Of a DNA stretch of 22,500 bases, positions 1-10,079 are shown one piece after another. The notes under the pieces are model-generated. The model did no database searches and had not been told where the DNA came from. It worked only from the letters and a program-made list of their open reading frames with translations. The DNA comes from Apostichopus parvimensis (lineage: Eukaryota > Echinodermata > Holothuroidea > Aspidochirotida > Stichopodidae), in NCBI GenBank assembly GCA_000934455.1, contig KN887310.1, forward strand, positions 14,471 through 36,970, read 5' to 3'. A program made the position numbers and the translations under genes. Every line of letters starts with the position of its first letter. Position 1 is the stretch's first letter.

Positions 1-501
1 GCATAAATAATATTGGTTGGCTTTACATTTAAAAATATTATGTCACTTTACTACAAATGTGACCACACTGGGCATTCTCCCCAACCACCCCTATTTAATT
101 CTCTTATATGCGGCTTTTTTCGCCTTGCTCCACATTCTGGTCAGTATAGCTGCCAATAAGACATTGCTGAGGAAATTATTCCTGCTTTACATTGCCATAA
201 TAAGTGTTTTTTCCGACTCTATACAAGTCATTTCCATTGAGCCATGATGATTATAGAGCCAGTGCCTATACCATTCGGTAGCGCCAATGGAAGAGAGCCA
301 TAAGACCCAGTGGATAGGATGCTAGTCTAAAGGTTAACCTTAATATACACCAGACAAACTTTTTTCCTACATAACAAGCCAATTTTTTGTTTTGCCAAGT
401 AAATTTTGTAAAACCAAAACTTTTCCACTAAATGAAGGGGTGTTTATATAGCATTGAGCATTTATAAGGGAATATACAGTATATTGCCATAAAATACTCA
501 C
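1..501. other. Left edge, no supported gene
   Basis: AT-rich DNA. A short hydrophobic reading frame (11-247, + strand, no ATG start) is open but resembles nothing I recognise and has no clear splice context. A minus-strand acceptor-like site near 325 opens a frame of about 30 codons that ends in a stop. It has the right phase (0) to follow the candidate exon at 502-580 but no recognisable protein. I call neither. Confidence 0.4.
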
Positions 502-580
502 AGGTTTGTTCTGTAGGAAGTACACCAGTGCCCCTGCTCTGCTAGTGGACTGCTGATTCTGCTTTAAAATAGTCACTGAC
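502..580 (-). CDS. Candidate internal exon, unrecognised protein
   Basis: The minus strand reads a 79-nt block bordered by an AG acceptor after a pyrimidine/TA stretch (ending at 581) and a GTGAGT donor (500-501). Only one frame is open across it, giving SVTILKQNQQ then AGALVYFLQNKP (26 codons plus one leading base). The start phase needs two bases from the previous exon. The next exon upstream (1235-1385) supplies one, so at least one exon would be missing between them, or the copy is decayed. The composition (charged, then a short hydrophobic turn) is protein-like. I do not know the function. Confidence 0.4.
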
Positions 581-586
581 CTGTGC

Positions 587-608
587 AGTATATATATATA
601 TATATATC
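587..608. repeat. (TA)n microsatellite
   Basis: Run of alternating TA of about 20 bases, directly upstream (minus sense) of the candidate exon acceptor. Confidence 0.9.
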
Positions 609-1234
609 AATGTATATAAAAGCACACATATCCTCTGAAAAGAAAATTGAGTTTGAAGTTTGAAACATAACCTCCAAGGCATAGTCTGTGGCTAATTAAA
701 TGCAATAAATCATAGAACAAGTAAATGTGAACAAAGGGCACATTCCATAAATAACCCTTTTGAATATAATCCAGATAAGTTATACATCCAAATATATATA
801 AAATTCTGTATTTTCACAAACTATAAAGTAATTGATATATTGATTTTTTTTAAAGTTATGGTTCATTGAATTTTGGATGACAAATTAAATTGTGTCATGT
901 TTCTAATTGTAAACAGGAAAAAGTGTTTATAGTACTTTAAGTGCTTGATTTCAAAGCATATTCACAGAAAATTTAACTCTCATGTATATTATTGCCTATG
1001 GTAATAAGAAAAAATAAGAAGAATTAGGTTTTCGGTCTTAATTTTAAACCTTAATCTATCAAGCTGCCACAATTTGCCCAAATTGAGAATAAGAATAAAA
1101 TCGAGAACTTTCCAGCCTCTTTCCAAGGGGTAATGCCCAAAACACTTTATATGTGATCACTATTTGATTGCTTAGCTAGAAAAAGGCATACAAAGAAAAC
1201 TTTGAAATATGATAGCTATACTAATTTAACTTAC
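609..1234. other. AT-rich intron-like stretch
   Basis: I read both strands and found no open frame with splice signals or family resemblance. It would be intronic if the minus-strand exons on either side belong to one gene. Confidence 0.4.
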
Positions 1235-1385
1235 TACTATCAGTTTCCTCAAAAGCATCAATCATATTTGCGATAGCTGGTGAGGTTTTCTTTCCCACTT
1301 CTATGATGCGTTCTTTGTATCCATCCCACTTTGTGATGAAGTTATCGCTGGATTCGGCAAACATTAATCGAAACTCCTCGTTAAT
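1235..1385 (-). CDS. Internal exon of an uncharacterised protein
   Basis: Minus-strand exon with a strong acceptor (TTTCTTCCAG before 1385) and a strong donor (A|GTAAGT at 1234-1231). It is open for 50 codons plus one base. It reads INEEFRLMFAESSDNFITKW, then DGYKERIIEVGKKTSPAIAN, then MIDAFEETDS. It joins in phase 0 to the short exon at 1465-1497, giving ...AIFRFDV|INEEFRLMF.... The pattern of an 'F-R-F...EEF..MF' block, a 'KW' and an acidic end reminds me of large multi-copy uncharacterised proteins in fish, amphioxus and echinoderm genomes. That is recollection, not a search. Splice borders, phase and composition make it a credible exon, but I cannot tell whether the gene is intact. Confidence 0.7.
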
Positions 1386-1464
1386 CTGGAAGAAATGCAA
1401 ACATTTTATTACTGCAAATCAGAATGCTAGGAGATTTTTCTAGTATCACAACTATGAAACTTAC

Positions 1465-1497
1465 CACATCAAATCTGAATATTGCTTCTTCAGTTAT
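1465..1497 (-). CDS. Short upstream exon joining 1235-1385
   Basis: The minus strand reads ITEEAIFRFDV and ends at a GTAAGT donor (1464-1459). It is in phase 0 with the next exon. The proposed acceptor is CCAAAAG at 1498. The frame is also open further upstream (NLLFNQK...) right up to the 3' tail of the SINE, so the real exon may have been longer and been cut by the SINE insertion. Confidence 0.5.
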
Positions 1498-1524
1498 CTT
1501 TTGGTTGAAAAGAAGATTATTATT

Positions 1525-1985
1525 AGAAATGTTTGATATAGCGCTTTATACCAAAACCCGTTTCAATGTGCTTTACAATTAAAATCTAATACCACTATAG
1601 TCGGACGATACAGTCAGGAACCTTAGGGCGCACGACAAAAACCTTAACCGGGGACGAGAAAGATGGGGAAATGGATGAACCCCGCGTTTTCACACTTCTC
1701 TTCGCGAATAGTGGTCAGAGAACCAGGCAGGGGTGACTCCCCTGTCCTTGGGACCGCCATTTAACGTCCACATCAGAGGGACAAGAGCGTCATCCAACCA
1801 TTGTCCACTTCTCACAATGGCCGAATGCGAAGCTAGCCTACAGATAACATACTTAACTGGCTGCAAAGCACATCTACCTGCATTAAAGATAGTGAAAAAT
1901 CACTGACAAGGGATTCAAACCTGCGACCTTCAGCATCTCAGTCGGGCGCTCTACCAACTGAGCTAACCCCTTAAAAGGGCCAGCG
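1525..1985 (-). mobile_element. tRNA-derived SINE
   Basis: Read on the minus strand, the element begins with a tRNA-like head. An A-box-like TTAGCTCAGTTGGTAGAG lies at 1949-1966 and a B-box-like GGTTTGAATCCC at 1910-1921, with the spacing of an RNA polymerase III internal promoter. A central region follows that contains GACGTTAAATGGCGGTCCC. The 3' part has a repeated 'TAAAGC...CATTGAAACGGG...TAAAGCGCTATA' block and a short TAA-rich tail. This head-body-tail layout is that of a SINE, not a functional tRNA gene: the tRNA part lacks a proper acceptor stem. The 5' limit is approximate and I could not identify a target-site duplication. Confidence 0.75.
1905..1973 (-). promoter_or_regulatory. Pol III A/B box promoter of the SINE head
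   Basis: The A and B boxes are at 1949-1966 and 1910-1921 (minus strand). They are inherited from a tRNA ancestor and would drive SINE transcription towards the exon at 1465-1497. Confidence 0.65.
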
Positions 1986-1989
1986 GCCT

Positions 1990-2619
1990 GTCGTGGACGA
2001 TTTGATTACCTACGCCCCACTGTCCTGAATTAGCCAAAAATGTCCAACACTCCTATTTTACAATGGGTATGTAAATGTGTTATTATTTTTGTTTGCTACT
2101 AATTTGATGTGTTAGGCATTTATCTGAAACATATTAAAAAAAAAAGAAATTTTTCAGTACTTTTTTTAAAATCACAATTAAAGAAGTGAAAAATCTAGTA
2201 TTTTTCTATTGACTCTAATGATAATTAAGTGACCCCACCAAGTGACCAAGTAGAAACCGTACTGAGCCCTATAGTACCAGTGCCTAAGGGCCGGGTAAAT
2301 AGCCACTACCTTTTCACTTAGGCTAAGTAAACTTGTATGCAGCCTGCAGGGTAAGAATAAATTTTCTTCCAAAAGAAAAATTTATTTAGGCCTAACGTTA
2401 GGGGCCTAACGTTAGGCTAAGCCTATTTTCGTTTTAACCAGCGCCAATTAATTTAAAAAATATTTTGTTTAACCTAAAGTTGGCACTCTCTGACTAGGCT
2501 AGCCTAATTTAGTAATAATTAGTAAAATATTATTAGGCCTACACTACATTACTCGTAACCAGTGCCACAATAGACGTACATGTACGGCAGTCTGACAGAA
2601 GTGTAGCCAAGGCCCCATA
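1990..2619. other. AGGCCT-rich spacer, no gene
   Basis: From about 2280 to 2560 the sequence is dense in AGGCCTA/TAGGCTAAGCCT words. These look like the body of an interspersed repeat I cannot name. The palindrome CCTAACGTTAGG occurs twice, 14 bp apart, at 2391-2402 and 2405-2416. No coding frame is supported. Confidence 0.5.
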
Positions 2620-2634
2620 CTAGTAGTAGTAGTA
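2620..2634. repeat. (TAG/CTA)n tail of the LINE
   Basis: Short trinucleotide run immediately after the last RT codons in the minus sense. This is a microsatellite 3' end typical of some non-LTR elements. Confidence 0.6.
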
Positions 2635-3845
2635 AGTTGAGTCTCGTCTATCTGACAGCTCCGTGATTAACCTCCGCCACGTATCACGATCTTGCGCAAG
2701 GTTTATTGCTTCCTCGAAATTGTTAATAGTAACGTCCTTAAATTGCGACTTTATTTTTCCAAGCAAGGTAGTCACGGGCCTTCCTACTGGTTTAGCAGTA
2801 TGTCTAAGTGCTTCTCTTAAAGCAACCTTCGCTGGAGCGTCCTCCTGGAGTCTTGCTACATGACCGAAAAATCTCAATCTTCTATGTGCGACTATGGATG
2901 ACCAAGGTGTTTGGTTGGTTTCATTGTAGAGCTCATCGTTTGATAACCAATTGTTATTGGTCCATCTAATGTTGAGAATATTACGAAGTAGTCTCCTTTG
3001 AAAAGTGTCAATTTTGCGATCAAGATCCCTCGTTGTGCCCCACAGTTCGCAATTGCACAAAAAAAATACTCTTTAATAAAGCCTCAAAAATCCTAAGCTT
3101 AATGTTCCGGCTTATGTTTTTGCTTTTGAAAATACTTGACAGTGTGTTGAAAGCACCGTTGGTTATACCAATTCTTCGGTTATTATCTTCTTCGGTCCCC
3201 AGCAAGCTTCCAACATATTTACACTTCTTCCAACTTTCATTTCCTTTTCTTGTGATTGAAAATTTCTCAGTTTTGCGCAATTGATTTTCAGATTCCTTCC
3301 TGCCAGTTTCTCAGAAACTCGTTTTTCAATATCTTGCAGTATATGCTGACCAGTTGATGCCCAAGAGATATCATCAGCGTATTGTTGGTCTACTGTGAAA
3401 AAAGAATTAGTGGTGGTTGTGCTGTAATCATGATCAACTAACTGAGATGGCAGGATAACTGCATCGATATCATTATCATCTGATTTCAAAGAGTTGGCTA
3501 GATAAGTGATACAAAATAGTGCGCTTGCACTATCTCCTTGTGGTGAACCAATGTTAGTGTTAAAAGGAAGTCCGAGTTTGCCCTCTAGTTTGACGGTGTA
3601 GGAGACGTTATCGATTTAGCAGTGATATCAGGTGAAGTTCGTCGTTGTCAAGAACCTGTTCTAGGTCAGTTAGCAAGGATCCTCTTTGAATTGTGTCGAA
3701 CGCCATGCTCATATCTAGCATCAATAGATTTATAGTGTAACCTATGGATGTTATAGCTTTTTCTGCTAGCACTTTAAAAGCGAAGACAAGTTCAGCTGTG
3801 CAACGTCCTGAAGTGAAGTGTATTATTACTATATATGTACTTATA
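2620..3845 (-). pseudogene. Non-LTR (LINE) reverse transcriptase, 5'-truncated and frameshifted
   Basis: Minus-strand remains of a LINE ORF2. In order from the 5' side: a fingers block HFTSGRCTAELVFAF near 3825-3780, RT motif A LDMSMAFDTIQRGSLL near 3725-3680, motif B GSPQGDSASALF near 3550-3515, motif C QQYADDISWAS near 3395-3360, then the thumb/C-terminal part KKCKYVGSLLG... and FQRRLLRNILNIRW...RRLRFFGHVARL to 2630. The catalytic Asp of motif A and both Asp of YADD are still present. At least three frameshifts break it: near 3613 (with a stop), near 3280, and in an A-run near 3060-3067. The element ends in a short (TAC)n tail at 2620-2634. The endonuclease and all upstream domains are missing, as expected of 5'-truncated insertions. 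I do not assign a LINE clade. Confidence 0.88.
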
Positions 3846-4980
3846 TGGCGTTATCGGCTGGCATAATGGTTTGTACACTGTCGTCTATATTCCTTGTTAT
3901 GTTATCGTTCCTATAGGGAGGATGAAATATTGGAGTCGGTAAGTCATTGGAGCCCTGGTGATAGTTAATGTTCCTGAGTAGCGAGTCTCGAGGTGACATG
4001 ATTAGGAACTTTGCGTGATGAAAACAGACCAGTAGTTTTCATCTCTCATGTAGATGCAGCTCGTCCACTTCATAAAGCAGTGGTCAATCATCTTTCAACG
4101 ATCGAGGTAAAGGGTCCAATGAACTCCAGAACTTTATCAGCTTCAAACCAGCAGAATTTTGGAGGTAGACGAATGTAAGTTTATAGTCAGTAGAAATCGA
4201 AAGAGTCACGCAACTTCTTGCCTTTTTTACTGGAGATGGTAAGTTTCAAATACTTCAACTTTAATTATATGCAGTTGCTGCTGTACCATATGCCTAAGAG
4301 TTGCATATTTTGATCCCGTGAAACCTTCAATGATCTATGACCCACCGAACACTTTATGTGTTCTTGGACTAATGATCACCCCTTGAGATATCGTGTGTGA
4401 CATCTAGCTGTTGACCAAAAATTAACCTTGGCGAGAAAGGATGGAAGTTTCTCGAGCAATCTACGCTGCACTTCTTTATTTGACTAAGTCCTATCCTGGA
4501 TATCCACTGTTATAATTTAAGATTTCCACTTTGTGATAGTTGCTGATCAAGTAATAATTTGGTGCACCAGAAACGTACTCATTATAGAACTATTATTTAC
4601 TTATATGCTTATAGACCGCATAAAAACAGCCCTTTGTATCTTGAAGTTCCTTCCTTGTCGCGGTCTGGGTCGTTTCAAGAACTATTGTGAGAGGTATTAT
4701 TTACACGTCGTGCAAAGTTCTGTGACTGGCAATGCCAGAAAAGAAACGGTTGCAACCAAGGGATGGATGATTTAGTTGAAAGACTGTAAAGCAATTGCAT
4801 TCTGAAGTCCGACGCACACTGTCCCACTGATCCCAACCTGGCTCCATACAACTGACCCCACACACTGACCGATTGATCAGAGCACTCAACGAATGTTTGC
4901 TGTTAACGACAGGAGCTCGTTTAGGTCACATGCAAATGTCTTAACCAGCGATTGGTTTTATTTGTTAGAGCTGTACATTT
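3846..4980. other. Unassigned region with weak coding-like patches
   Basis: On the + strand near 3996-4175 a frame of about 57 codons (…RPVVFISHVDAARPLHKAVV…) is open. An overlapping frame (…GSNELQNFISFKPAEFW) is followed, after two stops, by SVEIERVTQLLAFFTGDG and a GTAAGT near 4241. This looks like decayed coding sequence, but I do not recognise it. The rest, including 4530-4900, gave no supportable gene. Confidence 0.3.
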
Positions 4981-4990
4981 TGGTCGTTAC

Positions 4991-5028
4991 CCCCCCCCCC
5001 CCTACACACACACCTCCCCCCGAACACT
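4991..5028. repeat. Oligo-C and CA-rich low-complexity tract
   Basis: A C-run of about a dozen bases, then CACACACA, then a second short C-run. Confidence 0.85.
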
Positions 5029-5038
5029 ACACAACTGC

Positions 5039-5076
5039 CAGTCGGGAAACCGCTACATGTGCAGTTTCCCCGACTG
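5039..5076. other. Imperfect hairpin
   Basis: Left arm CAGTCGGGAAACCGC (5039-5053) and right arm GCAGTTTCCCCGACTG (5061-5076) pair across a 7-nt loop with one mismatch and one bulge. No known role. Confidence 0.6.
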
Positions 5077-5575
5077 AAACCGACGCGACTTAAAACTTTC
5101 AAAATCATGATCAGTCATAGACTTCAACGTACGCTGCACTGCCCGACTATCTTTGATTTTCCGCGTAAACGGCAGGCGAGTTGCGCCTGGTCGTGATCAG
5201 GCGTGTGTGTGCGGCGGAGTTTGTAGTGACTTGTACGAATCCGTTGTTACACCCTATCGTATCGTACAATGAATTAATGTAGAGTACCCGTATACCGATA
5301 TCATTCCCAGCTCCTTTGGGAATTACATTTTCTTATTTCCTGGTTTCATTGCAGATCGAGAAAGTACTCACTGTTTTCAATCAGTTGAAGATGAGACAGG
5401 CTGAGTTAATTTGCAAACAAAACGCTGTAAACATGAATGGAACAGACTACCAAGAAGACGGTTATATCTTTCCCTAACACAGGGTCTGCTGCTTCTGTGA
5501 GCAGACAATTGTGGGGCATTCGTATTACAGTAAATTTATGGCAAGCCATGTGGGACAAACACAGCATCATATATC

Positions 5576-5676
5576 CGCGTATTAATTTAAATACATATAC
5601 GCGTATTAATTCGAATATATGCGCGTATATATAGCCATCCATATATGGTTGAATGTATCCGCGTATTAATTCGAAT
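5576..5676 (+). repeat. Three copies of a CGCGTATTAATT word
   Basis: CGCGTATTAATT begins at 5576, 5600 and 5660, each followed by a variant of CGAAT or TAAAT and separated by AT-rich sequence with further GCGCGTATAT. The rest of 5080-5716 holds no supported gene. A + strand open patch after a TTTCATTGCAG acceptor-like site at about 5355 (IEKVLTVFNQLKMRQAEL…) ends in a stop and was not called. Confidence 0.65.
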
Positions 5677-5716
5677 GTAAGTTTCTGTTTCAATAACACT
5701 GCGACATCACGACAAA

Positions 5717-6292
5717 TTATTGTGATGAGTCGCCGACTTTTTAGTAACGTAAACATCTTAATATTAGTTGAATAGAAGATAGATTACACTAAGATTGCTA
5801 CAAAATGGTAAATACAAGATAGCACATGTCATATTATAGAGACTTGGATAACTGAACATCTCATCTGTCTCTTGAGGACCACCGTACCTTTTTGGCGGAA
5901 GGTATTTAATTGTCCTCTCAAGGAGCTGATTCACTTGCTGGTATAAAATACTATTGTACTTTAATATTAAAAACAAATTAACAATTTAATTGTTATCTTA
6001 ATATATCATTGTAACATGTAATACTATATGCACAATTGTTGTGGATGTCTTATATTATCGTGCGTAGTATATTATAACAACGATTATATTGGTGCTTTTT
6101 TATAATAGTATGATGCAATGTTACTGATTGTATGATTATATGTGAATCGGGTGTCTGAAGCATAATGGGAACAGCAGAAAGAATCCTGTAACGACATATT
6201 TTTGAAGATTCTGTTATATTTCCTTAAAAGTGTTCCATGACTTGACAGAATTGTTCTTTTTTCTCCTACTAGTCTGACATTACAGAAGAGAA
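5717..6292 (-). repeat. Copy 1 of a ~570-bp direct repeat with a conserved short frame
   Basis: The sequence from TTATTGTGATGAGTCGCC to CTGACATTACAGAAGAGAA recurs in the same orientation at 11634-12195, with scattered substitutions and small indels. On the minus strand both copies keep the frame QQVNQLLER-x-IKY-x-PPKRYGG then PQETDEMF (x varies), preceded by an acceptor-like TACCAG in copy 2. It may be a piece of a multi-copy gene or of a transposon carrying a coding segment. I do not recognise the protein. Inverted repeats were not found at its ends. Confidence 0.75.
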
Positions 6293-6690
6293 TCGTCAAG
6301 GCAACATCAGAAAATAAAGTCAACCAAAGGAAGGTTGTGTTTCCTATAGAAGTCATTTGTAGATCTGATACACTTGCTGCCCGGCCCCCGCCGAAAAAAA
6401 ATAGGGGATTTTTTTTGTTGAAATTCGGCCAGCCTCATGATAAAAAATGAAATTCCATTCAAATTTAACAAAACAATATTGCAATGGTTTTAATAAACGG
6501 TCGCTTGCCCGAATTTTCTTCGATTCTAATGTTTCCCGATTATTGCCCAACTCGTTCCCTATTCTTGCCCGAATCGTCAACGACTCTTGCCTGAATTTTT
6601 CGACACATAGTGAAAACGTCGCGAGATAAAAAAGATTGCTAGAATTTTTATATCCAAAAGAATCAGGGGTCTCAAAAAAAGAAGAAAAAT
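6293..6690. repeat. TTGCCCGAAT-rich repeat
   Basis: TTGCCCGAAT or close variants (TTGCCCAACT, TTGCCTGAAT) recur near 6507, 6544, 6563 and 6588, after an oligo-A/oligo-T tract at 6393-6416. This looks like the end of an interspersed repeat family. No gene is seen. Confidence 0.45.
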
Positions 6691-6706
6691 TTCAATATTT
6701 GAACTC

Positions 6707-7085
6707 CACTAAAATCAACAGAGTTCTTTTACTCAATATAACACATCCAAATGAGAAGTATCCATGCATTCTATCCTGAGATATCCTGTTTACGAGGTTT
6801 TTAGTGTTGAGTCTGGTGACCTCAGATGACCTTTGACCTCCAAGAAAAGCTACAGATTTCTTTTTGTCAATATATGTTTCATCCAAATGCTAAGTAATAA
6901 AGGTATCCATGCTTCCTGTCTTGAATTATAGTGTTTACAAGGTTTTGAGCATTTGACCTCTGGTGACCGTTGACTTCCACCAAAAACAATAGGATTCTTT
7001 TACTTGTTATTGGGCATCTACATCCTAAGTATGCTTTTCATCAAGTTACTCTTCTTGAGTAACAGAGCGCCACACACACACATAC
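6707..7085 (+). repeat. ~135-bp tandem repeat, about 2.7 copies
   Basis: Units start near 6707, 6839 and 6976, each with a 'CCA-(A/C)-AAA...AATAGNNTTCTTTTACT' head. They continue through a 'CATCCAA...GTATCCATGC' middle and a 'GTTTACRAGGTTTT...TGACCTNTGGTGACC' end. The array closes with GAGTAACAGAGCG and a short CA run. Such arrays are common non-coding repeats in invertebrate genomes. Confidence 0.65.
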
Positions 7086-8718
7086 AAGAAAATGAATTGC
7101 AAAACTCAATCTTAATTGGACTGACTTCTAGCGAAATGGACAAAGTATGATCTGAAAAATATACTGTAGTAAAAGTGAAAATTCATTGCAGGTAGTAATA
7201 TGATAATCCTGGCTCTTGGTAAAGTCTGAAGGGATATGCATCTAAGGGGAATAAGACACTATATAAATAAAGAACGTCTTTATCATATTATATGAAAAGG
7301 TATTTGGTACTTTAGTCCGCGATTCAGGAAACAAAATCTATATAGATATTAAATAAAAATAAATGCTGTCAGGTAGGTTCTTTTCTAGCATTGAGATATG
7401 GAACTTTAAATGTTTTTAACCAAACAAGTTTTATTTGCAAAACTTATTTGATATTTCTTATTAAGTGATTTATTTGTTAACGTTGTTTTATTCTGGCAGC
7501 TACCCTCAACTTCAGACATTTGTATATTGTTTGTTAAACGACGAATATAGGATAGAATGGACGAATGATAGAGTGTATTGATTCACCATCTAATCAGCTG
7601 CGACGTCACCTAAATATTTCGTGCTCAATTAATTTAAATGAGAGATAATTCCCTTTTTGAAAGTATCAAAAATGATGACTCAATCGAGAAGTGAAATTTA
7701 ACTCTTTTCAATAACCAGTCACTTCATGTCAGCTTATTCCAAAAGCTAGTGATCGTTTTCTTTTTGAAAATAGCTGAATTTTCAATAAATTACATCCTAA
7801 AGAAGAGTGAATCACTCCTCAAGTTACAAGTTACGACGAGTGTGAAACAGTGAACTCGAACTCTTTGTAATTATTAGTGTTGCAAAACTTCCTACTGAAA
7901 TGGAACCGATTGAAACATTAAATTATGCATGCGCGTAAAATCCTCTATGGGCGCTGAATTTACAAGAATAAGTTTTGAGGGGAAAATCCTGAACTGTTAT
8001 AAACAGATAAGCTTAAAGATTTGTAATTCTTCATAGTCTATTTTATCATTACTCCATTTTGTAATTTCTAATCAGGCACAATATGGAACTAGAACTGCAT
8101 TTGCCTGAATGAGCAGTATTGTACTGCGCGTGGAGTGCTTGCAGTATTAGGAAGACCTTTTCGGTTGTTCATGTAGTTATTGTTTTGGCGGACAACACAT
8201 AAGGTTGAATAGTCATGTAGGTACCAATAAAGTGAGGCCGCTTGTGAGCTCTGTGGCAGGCTCAGAATTAGTTGGCTACGCAGCTAGCCTCTGAAACTGC
8301 AAATGTACAGAGACTATATGAAATTTCAAGTTTCAACGTTTAGTCATGAAGGTATCGTTCACTTGGCCAGTAATGCCAATATTGTACCTCGCACGTGCAC
8401 AACAATAATGTCTGAGTTATATAACTAGGAAAGTATTCCAGTAGTATGTATTCTGATCAACGGATGTTACACGCTAACAAGTTAATGGTTTAAACTCAAA
8501 TCTTTTTGGTCTCTCTATGATATCGATTTCAGATTAGAAAATAGTGGATGTTCACTACGATTAATACCCACCTTACATTGACGGCAAGGAATTTTCAACC
8601 ACACACCTTTCAAATATAAAGGATTCTATAGTAGGACAGCCAAAGGCAACCAAGATTATTTGGTCATGATCATATTGTAGGAACTATATGCAATGAAATT
8701 AAATTGAACTGATGATCC
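7086..8718. other. No recognisable feature
   Basis: AT-rich sequence read on both strands. There is no long frame, splice-bordered exon, tandem array or mobile-element end that I can support. Confidence 0.4.
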
Positions 8719-9165
8719 CATCTATTCTGCAAACTATACCCAACAGCTGATAATTGCTATTATAATGTGAAACAACGGATAAATTTCAAAATCTTGCTGC
8801 TAACTTTTCAATGTCTCCATGGACTTGCTCCAACATACTTACAAAACCTCATCCTGGAGTATACGCCACATCGTTACCTCCGATCCAGTTCGAAATCTTT
8901 ACTGGTTGCCCCTTCTATGTCCACAAAGTCATACGGCTCTCGCTCATTTCAGTTCTCTTCTGCTATCCTCTGGAATGGCCTTCCGATCGGAATTAAAGAA
9001 GCTCAGTCTGTAACCAGGTTTAAAACGCTTTTAAAGACTCACCTTTTTTTCTCACTTTTGTAGTTTTCCGGCCTTTCAGCGCATAGAGACTTTAGTGTAT
9101 ATTTGCGCCTTATAAGAAATGTGTTTAATTATTATTATTATCATTATTAATGAGTTATTCTACAG
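8719..9165 (+). mobile_element. 3' end of a CR1/L2-like LINE
   Basis: The frame ending at the stop at 9061 carries the usual C-terminal signature of these reverse transcriptases: RINFKILLLTFQCLHGLAP, then TYLQNLI…RSSSKSLLVAP, then SFQFSSAILWNGLPIGI and FKTLLKTHLF. It has no in-frame start of its own; the open frame enters from about 8719 and upstream domains are absent, so this is a 5'-truncated copy. After the stop a 3' UTR of about 65 bp ends in GCGCCTTATAAGAAATG and an ATT-type microsatellite (about 9130-9150), the end type known from CR1/L2-group elements. It cannot move by itself. Confidence 0.85.
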
Positions 9166-9380
9166 CATATGGAATAAACTAAACTTGTTTCGAACGCGTT
9201 GTTATGTGATATAATTTGTCCCCTACACTATAACACTTTTAAACATGGAGTGGCCTTTGGGACCTTACATTGTTAAACTCTAGGCTATTACTTCTTGATC
9301 AATTGACGGGAGCAGAGCGTAAGCGTGGTAATGCCTGTAAAAGTATTGTGTTTTCTAAATATCTACCAATAATATAACCT
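9166..9380. other. Spacer, no gene
   Basis: Nothing recognisable between the LINE tail and the minus-strand relic that follows. Confidence 0.4.
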
Positions 9381-9383
9381 CTC

Positions 9384-9640
9384 TTCTAAAACAAACGATT
9401 GAGCAATTTGTGCAATGCAACTGAAGAGTCATTTACACTAGTCACAATAATTCCACCTTTCTTGAATTCATAGCTGTGTAATTCAACACTATTCACAGAC
9501 AACAACAGATGGTTATCAGCAATGCCTTACATAATCTGCAATAACAGGTCGCTGAAGAACAACCTGCACAAACCAAGCGTGTGGATTCCAAGGTTTTCAC
9601 CAATTTCAGTAACTAAGATAACGTACGTTCATAGGTCTCG
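9384..9640 (-). pseudogene. Second, partial copy of the transposase-like relic
   Basis: On the minus strand 9629-9527 matches 10214-10112 over 103 bp without gaps and with about ten differences. It reads VILVTEIGENLGIHTLG. After a frame change it reads SSATCYCRLCKALL, a CxCxLCK pattern also kept in the other copy (SASCYCELCK). One of the frames then continues after a stop into VELHSYEFKKGGIIVTSVND and SSVALHKLLNR, ending in TAG at 9384. These look like remains of one protein family (see 10080-11480). Which frame was original at each point is inferred from motif continuity only. Confidence 0.5.
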
Positions 9641-10079
9641 CACCACAATTAATTGTTCCATTGACTTACACACTAAACTCGTCACTTTGAAGACCTGCCA
9701 AAGCATAGATAGAAGTTTTCAACTGGTATATCCTACCCACCAAATGATAGCTGAGGTCTTGGCCTATCATGGCACATGCACATTTCTATATCATGACTGT
9801 TAAAATTTGAGCTAGAAGAGGAGCAAGTTTAGCATACTGACTCCACACCCTTCCATCTCCTTGCTCGGGTAAATCTCAACATTTGACTAAAGATTTTCTT
9901 AACTGGTTTATATCACCTTCGATCCTTCCTATTTTCACACCATCTGTACTTTAAATTATGCTCTTTCATATAAAGTCAGAACAAACGATGACAGTAACTG
10001 ATAACATGCTTGAACAAGCTTAACCTTAGGTACTTTTACCTCTTTTCTCTCGGTTAACGTTTCGAGCGGATGAACAATT
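9641..10079. other. Degenerate sequence between the two relic copies
   Basis: No convincing frame. The 12-mer GCACCACAATTA at 9640-9651 recurs inverted at 10083-10094, so the copies flank a weak inverted pair. Confidence 0.35.

Noticed and set aside
11-247. Hydrophobic membrane-protein-like ORF at the left edge
   Set aside because: No ATG at its head, no splice context, AT-rich composition and no family resemblance. Long T-rich frames give such peptides by chance.
1905-1973. Functional tRNA gene on the minus strand
   Set aside because: A and B boxes are present, but there is no paired acceptor stem, and a long SINE-like body follows. A SINE head explains it better.
4675-4889. Possible mariner-type transposase end (a 'DPNLAPYN'-like patch on the + strand)
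   Set aside because: Only a few residues resemble the family motif. Stops surround it and no inverted repeats were found.
5355-5560. Exon or zinc finger on the + strand (IEKVLTVFNQLK…, then CCFCEQ…H)
   Set aside because: An acceptor-like site is present, but the frame stops, the Cys/His patch is in another frame, and no donor or homologue supports it.
5406-5756. 116-codon minus-strand ORF
   Set aside because: Much of it is created by the CGCGTATTAATT repeat words (repeating FELIRGY-like peptides), with no motif.
6084-6356. 90-codon minus-strand ORF in repeat copy 1
   Set aside because: The corresponding region of copy 2 does not keep the same frame for more than a short distance, so coding is not supported there.
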